The position numbers were made by a program, and so were the translations under genes. A stretch of 64,000 bases of DNA from NCBI GenBank assembly GCA_031271975.1, contig JAISUR010000039.1, positions 1 to 64,000 on the forward strand. The letters run 5' to 3'. Origin of the DNA: Propionibacteriaceae bacterium (GTDB lineage: Bacteria > Actinomycetota > Actinomycetes > Propionibacteriales > Propionibacteriaceae). The notes below the pieces were generated by a model that was given only the letters and a program-made list of their open reading frames with translations, was not told the origin of the DNA and did not search any database. Numbering within the stretch: position 1 is the first letter of the stretch; each line of letters opens with the position of its first letter. Below are positions 26,708-35,909 of this stretch, piece after piece.

Positions 26708-28429
26708 CTACTTGGGCTTCTTGCCGCAGACGACTTTGGTCAAGGTGTTGTAGCTCCACTTGAACGGCTCTTTCTTCACGAGTTCACCGTCCTTGTAGAA
26801 GAGCCGGTTGAAGCTCACGTCGAAGCCGCTCATCGCAGACTGCGGCACGCAGTCGGCCGAGTCGTCATACTTCGTCGGGCCGGGAGACCGGCGGTTTGTG
26901 ATCTTGAGCTTTGACGTCTTGATCTCGTACACCTTCGTCGACCAGACGCGGACTGTCACTTTGCCCGACGAGTCGCCCTTCTTGCCCGTGATCCAGGCCT
27001 GCAACAGCACACCATAAGGCGAGTCGTTCTTGAATTTCATGTCCACCATCTTCCAGTCCAGCGTGGCCTCGCGGCCCTTGGGATAGCGGCTGAAATACAG
27101 TGAATGCGGCTTGTGATAGACGTCCTCCAGGCCGGCGAAGAAGATGGCATTGAACGTCGTCGTGGTCGACTGGGAAACACCCCCGCCGTAGATGTTCGGG
27201 TCGATCTTGCCGTTGGCGATACCGCCGCCAGCCATCCACCCGGCCGCCTTGGTGCGCTCGCCAAGGCATTGGTTCATGGAGAACGTCTCCCCCGGCGCCA
27301 CATAGGTGCCGTTGATGAGCTTGGCGGCTTTGCCGATGTTGTTCCAGCGGTAGGTGGAGCCCGGGAACACTGTCGTGAACTCGCCGGTGATCTCTTTGAC
27401 GCCCATGGCTTCGGCGTCGGCGGTGGTGAATTGCGCCGGACGCGGCGCGACGTCCACAGCCACCTCGCGAGTCCCGGACAGCGCGGGCACCAAGCGTTCG
27501 GCCAACTGCTCCACGTCGATCCCGGCGCCGTCCACCGAGGCCTTGATCTTGGGTTTGCCGGACTTCTTGCCGGAGATTGTGAACTTCGCGTCGACCGGCG
27601 CGGTCAGGCCCAACTCGTCCAGATCTTTCGCGACGGCGCCGTTCAGCGCGGCAGAGTCGAAACCCAAGCCCAACCCGCCGCCGGAGGGGGTGAAAACCAG
27701 CGTTGCCGCGATCGTCTCGGGCCGCAAGGTCAGCTTCCCCTTGTCGCCAACCGTCACCGTGACCGGCCCCGACATGGCTTGGACAGCCAGTTGGGCGGCG
27801 GCATTCGCCGCAGCAGTGGTGACGGCCGGTTCGCGCTCGGCGACCACGGCTTCGAACTCGCTGGCCGTCAACAGCCCTGCCGACACCGCCGCCACTGTGG
27901 CCGAAACGTCCAGTTGCTGGCCGACAACACCTGCCGTGACCTGCGGCGCCCCGTCAACGACGGCCACCGACGCGTCCACGGGTTGCCGGTCGACTTTCGC
28001 GGCGAGTTCCCGAATCGACGCGGCGAGCACACTCTCGTTGACGGTGGACACGACCTCGGTCTCGCCGCCGCCGAAAAGCTGGTTGATGATGTCCAGCGGA
28101 TTCCAACTGCGCACCCCGCCGCCCGCGTTCGCCACCGAGGTGTCATAATCGACGCTTGCGACGGCGGTGCGTTGCAGGGTCACGGACTCGGCGCCGTACT
28201 TGATCGTGATCGTGCCGCCGGACGACAAGTCAGTCTGCAGTTTGGAGACCGCCGCCGCCCGGGTGAGCCCGCCCACGTCGATGCCGGAAATTGTGGCGTG
28301 GACCGGCAGTTTCTCACCGGCCAGCCCGTAGCCCACCAGATATGTCACGCCAACGCCGACGAGCAGGACAAAGGACGCGATCAACGCGATCCACTTGCCT
28401 TTACCCGCCTTTCGGGGTGACGTGCTCAC
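26708..28429 (-). CDS. VanW family protein with peptidoglycan-binding-like domains
   Basis: 573 residues from GTG 28429, which has GGAGG at a good distance. A membrane anchor (about 13-35, KWIALIASFVLLVGVGVTYL) is followed by two putative PG_binding_4 repeats (about 70-330) and a VanW domain (about 370-500, EFTTVFPGSTYRWNNIGKAA and GGGVSQSTTTTFNAIFFAGL). The C-terminus has a cysteine pair (CVPQ, VVCGKK). Such proteins act at the wall side of the membrane; the activity of VanW remains undefined. The start overlaps the EamA gene end by 29 bases. Confidence 0.88.
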   Translation of the reverse strand: MSTSPRKAGKGKWIALIASFVLLVGVGVTYLVGYGLAGEKLPVHATISGIDVGGLTRAAAVSKLQTDLSSGGTITIKYGAESVTLQRTAVASVDYDTSVANAGGGVRSWNPLDIINQLFGGGETEVVSTVNESVLAASIRELAAKVDRQPVDASVAVVDGAPQVTAGVVGQQLDVSATVAAVSAGLLTASEFEAVVAEREPAVTTAAANAAAQLAVQAMSGPVTVTVGDKGKLTLRPETIAATLVFTPSGGGLGLGFDSAALNGAVAKDLDELGLTAPVDAKFTISGKKSGKPKIKASVDGAGIDVEQLAERLVPALSGTREVAVDVAPRPAQFTTADAEAMGVKEITGEFTTVFPGSTYRWNNIGKAAKLINGTYVAPGETFSMNQCLGERTKAAGWMAGGGIANGKIDPNIYGGGVSQSTTTTFNAIFFAGLEDVYHKPHSLYFSRYPKGREATLDWKMVDMKFKNDSPYGVLLQAWITGKKGDSSGKVTVRVWSTKVYEIKTSKLKITNRRSPGPTKYDDSADCVPQSAMSGFDVSFNRLFYKDGELVKKEPFKWSYNTLTKVVCGKKPK

Positions 28430-29327
28430 TGCGAACCTCCGTGGTTGGCGTGCCCAACTGAGATACAAGGATACCCAGGCACATCAGCGCCGCGCCGCAG
28501 TACCCGCGCAGACCCATGTCCTCGCCCAGCAGCAGCCAGCCGCCCAGCCCGCCGAAGACAGCCTCCATGCTCATGATCAGCGCCGCCACCGACGGCAGGG
28601 CGTCGCGTTGCCCGAACACCTGCAACGTGTAAGCCAGGCCGACCGACAGGATGCCGGTGTAAAGCACCGGGATGACGGCCTGGTCCAAGCCAGTGAAGGG
28701 CGCCGCGTCGATGAACAGGGCGACGACGCCACTGGTGACCGAGCAGAAGAAGAACTGCGAGGCGGAGAAGCGCAAGGCAGATAGGCGCCGCGAATAGTAG
28801 TCGACGAACTGGATCTGGACGGCGAAACAGAACGCCGAGCCCAATACCAGGGCGTCGCCGAGGTTGATCTCGAATGAATCCTGCACAGCGATCAGATACA
28901 GCCCGGTTACGGCCAACGGCAGGGCCACCCAAATTGTCCAGCCGGGCCGCTGGCCGCGAAACAGCCCCGCCAGCGGCACCAGCACTATGTAAAGCCCCGT
29001 GATGAAAGCGGCGTTGCCCGCCGTCGTGTAGGACATTGCGGCCTGCTGCAGGCCGACTGCGGCGGTCAGCAGCGCCCCGCAGATCAGGCCGGGGACGATC
29101 ACAGCCTTCGTCGCCGCCCGGCGGCGCTGTTTCGAGCGTTTCCGCACCCGGTCGACGATGGCGATAACGGCTACCAGCACCCCCGCGCCCATCATGAAAC
29201 GGACGGAGTTGAACGTGAATGGGCCCACAAACTCCGCGCCCATCCGCTGCGCAGCGAAGGCGAAGCCCCAAATCATGGAGGCGAGCAGCAGCAGCAGATT
29301 CGCCCGAAGGCGCGGGCTTTGAGCCAC
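28401..29327 (-). CDS. EamA/DMT family transporter
   Basis: 308 residues with ten hydrophobic helices and two EamA repeats: LLLLASMIWGFAFAAQRMG at the start and a second half with SAFCFAVQIQFVDYYSRR and EAVFGGLGGWLLLGEDMG. Members export amino acids or other metabolites, and the substrate cannot be read here. The GTG start follows GGGAGGG. It starts 27 bases after the transketolase stop and overlaps the VanW gene, so the three may be transcribed together. Confidence 0.9.
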   Translation of the reverse strand: MAQSPRLRANLLLLLASMIWGFAFAAQRMGAEFVGPFTFNSVRFMMGAGVLVAVIAIVDRVRKRSKQRRRAATKAVIVPGLICGALLTAAVGLQQAAMSYTTAGNAAFITGLYIVLVPLAGLFRGQRPGWTIWVALPLAVTGLYLIAVQDSFEINLGDALVLGSAFCFAVQIQFVDYYSRRLSALRFSASQFFFCSVTSGVVALFIDAAPFTGLDQAVIPVLYTGILSVGLAYTLQVFGQRDALPSVAALIMSMEAVFGGLGGWLLLGEDMGLRGYCGAALMCLGILVSQLGTPTTEVRSEHVTPKGG

Positions 29328-29354
29328 AGCTCACCCTCCCATGGTCTTGGACGT

Positions 29355-31415
29355 TCAGCGGGCCAAGGCAGCCTTGGCCTTCGCAGCGACGTTTGCCGCC
29401 GTGAAACCATACTTCTCGAACAGCACGCCCGCCGCAGCCGACTCGCCGAAGTGGTCTATGGAGACAATTTCGCCCTTGTCACCGACGTATTCGCGCCAGC
29501 CGAGAGCAACACCGGCCTCAACTGAGACCTTGGCCGCGTCGGCTGGGATCACCGCCGCGCGGTACTCCGCCGGCTGCGCGGCAAACCACTCCAGGCACGG
29601 CAGCGAAACCACGCGAGTGGGGATACCCTCGGACTCCAGCAGCGCCTGGGCGTCCAAAGCCACGCCCACTTCGGAGCCGGTGGCGAGCAGCACGACCCGC
29701 GGTGCGGAAGAGGCTTCCTTCAAGACGTAGCCGCCCTTGGCGGTTTCCGTGGCCGGGGCGTATTCGCCGCTCGCCCGGTCCACGATGGGCAAGTCCTGCC
29801 GGGAGAGGATGATCGCCGCTGGGCGGTCATTGTTGCGCAGGATCTGCGCCCAGGCATGGGCCGTCTCGTTCGCGTCCGCCGGGCGCACCACGTCCAGGCC
29901 CGGAATGATCCGCAGGCTTGCCAGGTGTTCCACCGGCTGGTGCGTGGGGCCGTCCTCGCCGACGCCGATGGAATCGTGGCTCCACACGAAGATGGCCGGA
30001 CACTTCTGCAATGCCGCCAGCCGTACCGCGCCGCGCATGTAGTCGGCGAACACCAGGAATGTGCCGCCGTAAGCCCTGGTCAGGCCAGACATGGCGATGG
30101 CGTTGAGGATATTGCCCATGGCGTGTTCGCGGATGCCGAAATGCAGTGTGCGCCCCGTGAAGTCGCCGGAGAAATCGTGCGAGGAGCGTTCCGGCGGCAG
30201 GAAGGACTTGGCTCCCTTCATGGTCGTGTTGTTCGAGCCCGCCAGGTCGGCAGACCCGCCCCACAGCTCCGGGACGGCGTCGGCCAGCGCGGTCAACACT
30301 TCGCCGGAAGCGGCGCGCGTGGATTTCTTGCCCGGTCCGTAAACCGGCAGCGCCTGCTCGAAACCGTCCGGGAGTTTGCCAGCCGCCAAGCGGTCAAGAA
30401 GGGCAGCCTTGTCCGGTTGCGCGGCACGCCAGGAATCGTAGGCCGGCTGCCAGGCGGCCTTGGCCGCGGCGGCACGGGCGGCGGCGTTCGCGCGGGTGTG
30501 CTCCAGCACCTCCGGCTCGCAGTTGAAGCTCTCGGCGGCGTCGAAACCGAGCAACTCCTTCAACTTGGCGATCTCCTCGCCGCCGATCTTGGAGCCGTGG
30601 ATGGAGTGCGAACCAGCCTTGGTCGGCAGCGGCCAGCCGATAACCGTGGTCAGTTTGATGAAGCTGGGTTTGTCCGTCACGGATTGCGCCGCAGCGATCG
30701 CCGCGTAGAGCGCCTGGACGTCCTCCTTGTAGCTGCCGCCGGCCGTCCAATCGACGTGTTGGGTGTGCCAGCCGTACGCGTCGAAGCGGGCCTGGACGTC
30801 TTCGGTGAAGGCGATGGATGTGTCACCCTCGATGGTGATGCGGTTGTCGTCGTAGATGAGGATCAGGTTGCCGAGATCCTGGGTGGCCGCCAGCGAAGCG
30901 GCTTCGGCGGCCACACCCTCCTGCATGCAGCCGTCGCCCGCGATGACGTACACGAAGCGGTCGAACGGGGAAGGCCCGGCGCCCGGATCGAGCAACTGGC
31001 GCTCCCGGCGCGCGGCCATTGCGAAGCCCACTGCGTCCGCGACGCCGGCGCCCAACGGGCCAGTGGTGGCTTCCACTCCGGCGGTGTGGCCGTATTCGGG
31101 GTGGCCCGGCGTCTTCGCGCCTTCGGTGCGCAGCGCCTTCAAGTCGTCGAGTTCCAACCCGTATCCAGCCAGGAAGAGCTGGCAGTACTGCGTCAGGGAG
31201 GAGTGGCCGATGGACAGCACAAAACGGTCTCGCCCCACCCAGCGCGGGTCGGCGGGATCGCCCTTCATCACCTTTTGATACAGCAGATAGGCCACCGGAG
31301 CGAGCGAGATGGCCGTGCCTGGGTGTCCGTTGCCCACCTTCTCGACCGCGTCGGCGGCCAGGATGCGCGCCGTGTCCACAGCGCGGGAATCAAGTTCGGT
31401 CCATTCAAGAGTCAT
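29355..31415 (-). CDS. tkt: Transketolase
   Basis: Thiamine-diphosphate enzyme of the pentose phosphate pathway that moves two-carbon units. The 686-residue protein begins with the transketolase string DAVEKVGNGHPGTAISLAP, has the ThDP/Mg motif GDGCMQEG to YDDN (about 150-185), the Pyr domain FGIREHAMG with catalytic Glu, and the C-terminal LLATGSEVGVALDAQ domain. The ATG at 31415 follows GGAAGG; a longer in-frame reading has no homologous extension. Start and end contacts suggest it precedes EamA in one transcript. Confidence 0.96.
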   Translation of the reverse strand: MTLEWTELDSRAVDTARILAADAVEKVGNGHPGTAISLAPVAYLLYQKVMKGDPADPRWVGRDRFVLSIGHSSLTQYCQLFLAGYGLELDDLKALRTEGAKTPGHPEYGHTAGVEATTGPLGAGVADAVGFAMAARRERQLLDPGAGPSPFDRFVYVIAGDGCMQEGVAAEAASLAATQDLGNLILIYDDNRITIEGDTSIAFTEDVQARFDAYGWHTQHVDWTAGGSYKEDVQALYAAIAAAQSVTDKPSFIKLTTVIGWPLPTKAGSHSIHGSKIGGEEIAKLKELLGFDAAESFNCEPEVLEHTRANAAARAAAAKAAWQPAYDSWRAAQPDKAALLDRLAAGKLPDGFEQALPVYGPGKKSTRAASGEVLTALADAVPELWGGSADLAGSNNTTMKGAKSFLPPERSSHDFSGDFTGRTLHFGIREHAMGNILNAIAMSGLTRAYGGTFLVFADYMRGAVRLAALQKCPAIFVWSHDSIGVGEDGPTHQPVEHLASLRIIPGLDVVRPADANETAHAWAQILRNNDRPAAIILSRQDLPIVDRASGEYAPATETAKGGYVLKEASSAPRVVLLATGSEVGVALDAQALLESEGIPTRVVSLPCLEWFAAQPAEYRAAVIPADAAKVSVEAGVALGWREYVGDKGEIVSIDHFGESAAAGVLFEKYGFTAANVAAKAKAALAR

Positions 31416-31489
31416 GTCACGCCTTCCGCAAGGGGTTTGGGATGACAAATGTACCGCCATGTCAGGTCGGCTACAGCAAGTGTCCAGAC

Positions 31490-34090
31490 CTATCTCGGCA
31501 AGCCGAAAACAGCGGCCGTGTAGGCCGGGACGACGAAGTGGTCTCCGGACGACCGCGCCTGTTTGACCACTTCGTCGGCACCGTCGGCTTGGATGGGATG
31601 CAGCGTGAATCCGGCAGTCGGTCCGGGGACGCCCTGCCACACCGTGTTGGGTGTCGCGTTGAAGATGACGGCCAGCGCCCGCCATGCCGGATCGAGCCCG
31701 TCGCCGCCCAGCCGCATGATGATGACGCCTGGCAATTCCATGTCCGTGCCGCTGACCGGGAAGCTGACCAATTGCCGGACCAGTTGCGCCGAACGGAGTC
31801 GGAACAGCCTGCTGGACGCCCGCAGCCGCAGCACATCCAGGGCCATGGCGTGGGCAAGGCGGATGTCGTCAGGCCCGGGGCGCAAGTTGGGATTGGTGAG
31901 GAGCGGACGCAGCACGTCCCAGTTGCGGCCGTTGTCCGGCTGCGGCGGGAGCCCGCCGGGGAATCCGTTTCCGGTCAGCGAGAAGTCGAGGTAGTTGAAC
32001 CAGTCGCCCGAGTTGTATGAGTTGGCGTCGAAGCTCTTCGAGCGCAGGATGTCCGTCCCGGCGTGCCACAGCACCGGCGATTGGCCCAGCGTCGCCAGCG
32101 CGAGGCAGAGCGTGTTGAGCCGCACCCGGGCCTGGATCGGCGTGGCTGGGGGCAGCTTGATCGAGAGGATGTCGAAGAGGGTCTCGTTGTCATGCACGTC
32201 GACGTAGTTAATAGCCTCGTCGGGCTCTTGGGCGTAGCCCGCCGGCGACATGCCGTAGGGAACCTGGTCGCCACGCACCATGCGGCGCTGTGCCGACGAG
32301 GTGAACGTGAAGTCGCGCAGCGTGCCGGCGAGGCCGACTTGGATCAGGTCGGTGAGTTCGGCGAGCCGCCGCCGTGGATCCGGGCCGTTGTGCCCGTTGT
32401 CGGCGGTGAACAGGCCGCTGCCGAAGCCCTGTGCGCGGATGTCCATCTGGTAGCCCCCGCCGCGCACCGCGTCGCGCAGCCGGTCGGAGAAAGTGCCGAT
32501 GCCGGTGCCGCCCAGTTGGCCTTGCGTAGCCTGTGTGAAGCGGGCGTTGAAGGCCACTTCGCCGAAATTCCAACCCTCCCCGCACATCGTGACCCCCGGC
32601 CGTTCCTCGTCCAGGGCGCGGCGCACGGCGAGCATGTTGGCGCGGGAGTGATGTCCCATCAAGTCGAAGCGGAACCCGTCCACCTTGTAATGCCGCACCC
32701 AGTGGACGCAGGCGTCGACCATGAGCTTCTGGGCCATCAGATGCTCGGTGGCGACATTCGCCCCGCAGGCCGACTCTTCCACATAGCCGGCCCGGTCGAG
32801 GCGGTGGTAGTAGCCGGGGACGATCCGGTCGAGTACGGACTTCTGGTTTTGCCCGCCGAACGCGGTGTGGTTGAACACCATGTCGAGCACGACCCGCAGC
32901 CCGGCCGCGTGGAGGGCGCCCACCATGGCCCGGAATTCCGCGATTCGCGCCCGCCCGGTGCCGGATTCCAACGTGGACGAAAACGAACCCTCGGGGACCA
33001 TGTAATGCCAGGGGTCGTAGCCCCAGGCGAAACCCGCCGCCCCACCGGCCGCCAGCACTTGGCGCTGCTGCTCCGCCGAATCGGGCGGCAGCGCCCGCAA
33101 CTGCTCCTTTGACGGGCCATTGCGCCTGGCGGGGTGTTCTTCGGCGGTGGCGTTGTCGAAGACGGGCAACAGTTGGACGGAGGTCAGGCCTGCCTCCGCC
33201 AGCCGCCGCAAGTGGGCCATCCCGTTCCCGGCCACGGTGAACGCCAGGTACGAGCCACGCAGCGGCTCCGGAACAGACTTGTCCGAAATGGAAAAATCCC
33301 GCACATGCAGCTCGTAGGCGACCTGGTCCACGGCATGCTCCAACTCAGGCGTGGGAGCATGCTCCCACGCGTCGGGCCGCAAGTCCTGGTCGTCCGGGTT
33401 GACGATCATCGAATGGCTGGAGTTGATCGTCAGGGCAACCGAGTATGGGTCCGTGACGTCGTTGACGAGCATCGCGCCGCGCGCCGGGGAATAGACGCGC
33501 ACCCGGTAGCGATAGGGCCGGCCGTCCCAGTCGGGCTCCCCCGCCAGTTCCCAAACGCCGTCCAAACGCCTCGTCATGGGGATGATGCCGGGCGGCTCAT
33601 GCAGGGTGGCCGGCGAATCCCACAGCGTCAGCCAGACATCGGTCGCGGTGGGAGCCCAGACACGCAGCACCGGTGTCTCGCCGCGCCAGGACACGCCCAA
33701 CTCGGCGTGGGCGGCGTCGGCATACAAGTCGTCTAGGACACCGGATATCTGTAGCCCGGACGACGCCGAGCATCCTGGGCCTGCCACGCTCAGCAGCACC
33801 TGCCCCAGCAAAGCCTCGGCGGCGATGTCCGCGTCCAGGCGCAGCGCCAGGTAGTCGCGCAGATGCGGATGCTTTTCGGCCAGCTTCTCCGGGAGGGGCC
33901 CAGCGTAGGTGAGCGGCGTTTCCCGCCAATCCCCGCTCCCGCCGGGATCGATACCGCCTTCGGCTCCCCAGAGCAGACGCCAGGTGGCCGCCTTCGGATC
34001 GGGCACCTCGGGGGGCCAGGCGATCAACGTGGACGTCAGCCAGTGTCCGCTCAGATCAGCGCCAACAGCCACCCCAGAAGTGTGGCACAT
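31490..34090 (-). CDS. Type I pullulanase / GH13 debranching enzyme
   Basis: 866 residues with no signal peptide, so it probably acts on intracellular alpha-glucans. An N-terminal region (1-130) of unknown fold is followed by a CBM48-like domain (about 140-240, VLRVWAPTATDVWLTLWD) and a GH13 barrel: YDPWHYMVPEGSF (pullulanase YNWGY-like region), VVLDMVFNHT, VDGFRFDLMG with the nucleophile Asp, CGEGWNFGEV with the acid Glu and YVDVHDNETLFD. The domain order matches debranching pullulanases. It is downstream of the ESX-like operon on the same strand but 18 bases past its last gene. Confidence 0.9.
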   Translation of the reverse strand: MCHTSGVAVGADLSGHWLTSTLIAWPPEVPDPKAATWRLLWGAEGGIDPGGSGDWRETPLTYAGPLPEKLAEKHPHLRDYLALRLDADIAAEALLGQVLLSVAGPGCSASSGLQISGVLDDLYADAAHAELGVSWRGETPVLRVWAPTATDVWLTLWDSPATLHEPPGIIPMTRRLDGVWELAGEPDWDGRPYRYRVRVYSPARGAMLVNDVTDPYSVALTINSSHSMIVNPDDQDLRPDAWEHAPTPELEHAVDQVAYELHVRDFSISDKSVPEPLRGSYLAFTVAGNGMAHLRRLAEAGLTSVQLLPVFDNATAEEHPARRNGPSKEQLRALPPDSAEQQRQVLAAGGAAGFAWGYDPWHYMVPEGSFSSTLESGTGRARIAEFRAMVGALHAAGLRVVLDMVFNHTAFGGQNQKSVLDRIVPGYYHRLDRAGYVEESACGANVATEHLMAQKLMVDACVHWVRHYKVDGFRFDLMGHHSRANMLAVRRALDEERPGVTMCGEGWNFGEVAFNARFTQATQGQLGGTGIGTFSDRLRDAVRGGGYQMDIRAQGFGSGLFTADNGHNGPDPRRRLAELTDLIQVGLAGTLRDFTFTSSAQRRMVRGDQVPYGMSPAGYAQEPDEAINYVDVHDNETLFDILSIKLPPATPIQARVRLNTLCLALATLGQSPVLWHAGTDILRSKSFDANSYNSGDWFNYLDFSLTGNGFPGGLPPQPDNGRNWDVLRPLLTNPNLRPGPDDIRLAHAMALDVLRLRASSRLFRLRSAQLVRQLVSFPVSGTDMELPGVIIMRLGGDGLDPAWRALAVIFNATPNTVWQGVPGPTAGFTLHPIQADGADEVVKQARSSGDHFVVPAYTAAVFGLPR

Positions 34091-34108
34091 TTGCGCCGAC
34101 CTTTTGGG

Positions 34109-34744
34109 TTAGCCGGCCACCAGTGTCATGTCGAAGGTCTTCGCGGGGTACTCAACCGCGGAACTGGACTTGCTCTTGGGTTGGATGAACCACAGGTGGT
34201 AGGGCGTCTTGAAATCGGCCAGCTGATTCTCGCGGACGATATAGACCAGCCAGCCCGAGCCTTCTCCCGATCCCACCGGGGCGTAGACCGGCAACCCCGC
34301 CGCGGCCAAGGGACCGTCACCACCGAGTTCGGTGATGTTGACCGGAGTCTTCTTGTCCCAGCCGTCCAATTCCGGATCTGCGCCGTTGCCGGCCAAGATC
34401 GGCCAGAAGTTGAGCTTCACGTCCGAGCCGTCAGCGACGTCCACCTCGATCTCCACCGCCACGAGCATCGCGTCCGTGCCGGGCAGGTACGGGGTATAGG
34501 CGTTCAGGTCCAGCCCGGTCGCGTACGACTTCACCAGGACGGTCAACTGGCCGGAGCTGTGCTCGAACGTCTGATTGACCGGGACGACGGTGAGCCCGGC
34601 GCCGGGCGACGGCACGGAAGTGCTGGACGCCGGGGGCAACGGGGTCGTGGCGGAAGGAGATTCGGCTGGAGCCGGCGTGGTGCAGGCAGCCAGTACAGCC
34701 GCGAGCACCACGCCGACTACAGCGCGAGACCCCCCACGTCTCAC
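34109..34744 (-). CDS. Putative lipoprotein at the end of the ESX-like operon
   Basis: 211 residues from GTG 34744, which follows GGAGGG and overlaps the stop of the upstream gene (GTGA). The lipobox LAAC (Cys21) is followed by a Pro/Ser/Thr linker and a beta-rich domain of DUF4352 style (FEHSSGQLTVLVKSY, MLVAVEIEVDV, YIVRENQLADFK). It is the last of four genes behind the palindromic ESX promoter. In layout it corresponds to the lipoprotein at the end of the calpain island, but I see no sequence match to it. Confidence 0.75.
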   Translation of the reverse strand: MRRGGSRAVVGVVLAAVLAACTTPAPAESPSATTPLPPASSTSVPSPGAGLTVVPVNQTFEHSSGQLTVLVKSYATGLDLNAYTPYLPGTDAMLVAVEIEVDVADGSDVKLNFWPILAGNGADPELDGWDKKTPVNITELGGDGPLAAAGLPVYAPVGSGEGSGWLVYIVRENQLADFKTPYHLWFIQPKSKSSSAVEYPAKTFDMTLVAG

Positions 34745-35547
34745 TTTCCCTCCACGGAAACGCCCCAATATGGCCACCCGTTGGGAATCCGCATGTAGAC
34801 CTCGTCGAACTTGCCCTTGATGAGGTCGGTGGTGTCCTCGAAGGTTCCTATCGCCTCAAGGCCGTTGCCTACGAACGTGGTGGCGTCTTCGACCATGGCC
34901 GCAACGGCCGACACGATCTTGCTCGTGTCAACTTTGACGGAAGTGTCCGTGCCGACCGCAATGGTGGGCGCTATGGACCCCAAGGCACTCAACCCGTTGG
35001 CTAACGCATTACCGATCAACTCGGTGACAGCCAAGAGCAGATCGAGATGGAAATTCCGAATCGCCGACGCGTGCTCATCCAAGGCGTCGGCCACGGGGCC
35101 AGCAATCGTGTCAGCCATGCTGACCAGAGTGGTGCCTTGATTCGACAATGCCTGCTTGAAGGTGTCAGCCGCCCGACCCTCCCAGTGGTCGTTTATATTC
35201 ATCGACACCAAGTTGAGCGCCTCCACACTCCCATCCGCTCCGAGATTGCGACAAGGCCTGCCAACATCCTTTCGCCATGTCGCGGCGGCCGCGGCAATGG
35301 TGTCGTCGTTGCCGAGCACGTACTGGATGATGTCAACGATCCTGTCCCAAATCTCCTGCACCTTGGACTTGGTCGTTCCCCAGTCTTCCTGAACTGCCGA
35401 GCGTTCACCGCCTTGCAGAATCAGCTTGCTTACGAAACAGACCTTGTACGTGCCCTGCAGAATCCTGTCAATGTCGGCCTGCAGATCCTCCATCGAGCCC
35501 TCACAGTCCGTCTGAAGTTGCTGCATATCTGCGCTGATGTCACCCAT
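34741..35547 (-). CDS. WXG100-superfamily effector-like protein
   Basis: 268 residues, almost entirely helical. The middle has a WXG-type turn, NDHWEGRAADTFKQALSNQG (about residues 119-138), as in ESX substrates, and the C-terminal part has small-residue helices (IGNALANGLSALGSIA) that could form a hydrophobic hairpin. The last 40 residues (PNGWPYWGVSVEGK end) look like a separate tail. No enzymatic motif is visible. It lies 3 bases downstream of the 110-residue gene and has AGGAG before the ATG. An ESX effector or partner role is inferred. Confidence 0.7.
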   Translation of the reverse strand: MGDISADMQQLQTDCEGSMEDLQADIDRILQGTYKVCFVSKLILQGGERSAVQEDWGTTKSKVQEIWDRIVDIIQYVLGNDDTIAAAAATWRKDVGRPCRNLGADGSVEALNLVSMNINDHWEGRAADTFKQALSNQGTTLVSMADTIAGPVADALDEHASAIRNFHLDLLLAVTELIGNALANGLSALGSIAPTIAVGTDTSVKVDTSKIVSAVAAMVEDATTFVGNGLEAIGTFEDTTDLIKGKFDEVYMRIPNGWPYWGVSVEGK

Positions 35548-35550
35548 AAT

Positions 35551-35883
35551 TCACTCCTTCAAATCCCACTGGCCGTCGAACCGGGCGGCCGTCTCCCATT
35601 CGTTCTCTTCGAACAACCTGGCTATTTCACGCAACTGCTCCGCGGCGTACTCGAACTGGCCCACACCGCTGTACAAGTACGCCTGCGCGGCCGCGCACAC
35701 TTCGCCGTAGGCCGCATAGGCCTCCTTGCCGTTGTAGGAAAAGTCCTTCTCGCTTGTCGTGGCGTAAATGCCGACCACGGCCTGGTGGGCGGAATACAGG
35801 TCTTCTCCGGGCGGGCTCGCCGCCGAATAAATCAACTCCGCATCGTGCAGCAATGCGTCGGTTGCGGCCTTCATGTCACTCAT
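35551..35883 (-). CDS. Small helical ESX-locus protein
   Basis: 110 residues, acidic and helical, with tyrosine-rich helices (AYAAYGEVCAAAQAYLYSGVGQFEYAAEQL) split in two parts and a C-terminal EWETAARFDGQW segment. I recognise no named family. Size, position and helical layout match small ESX partners. GGAG precedes the ATG; the next gene starts 3 bases after its stop. The gene could be an ESAT-6-like partner of the 268-residue protein. Confidence 0.65.
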   Translation of the reverse strand: MSDMKAATDALLHDAELIYSAASPPGEDLYSAHQAVVGIYATTSEKDFSYNGKEAYAAYGEVCAAAQAYLYSGVGQFEYAAEQLREIARLFEENEWETAARFDGQWDLKE

Positions 35884-35909
35884 ATTTCTCCTATCGGGTT
35901 TCGGGACTC

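Noticed and set aside
28430..28468. Longer N-terminus for the VanW protein
   Set aside because: It lies inside the EamA gene and lacks a ribosome binding site; GTG 28429 has GGAGG at the right distance.
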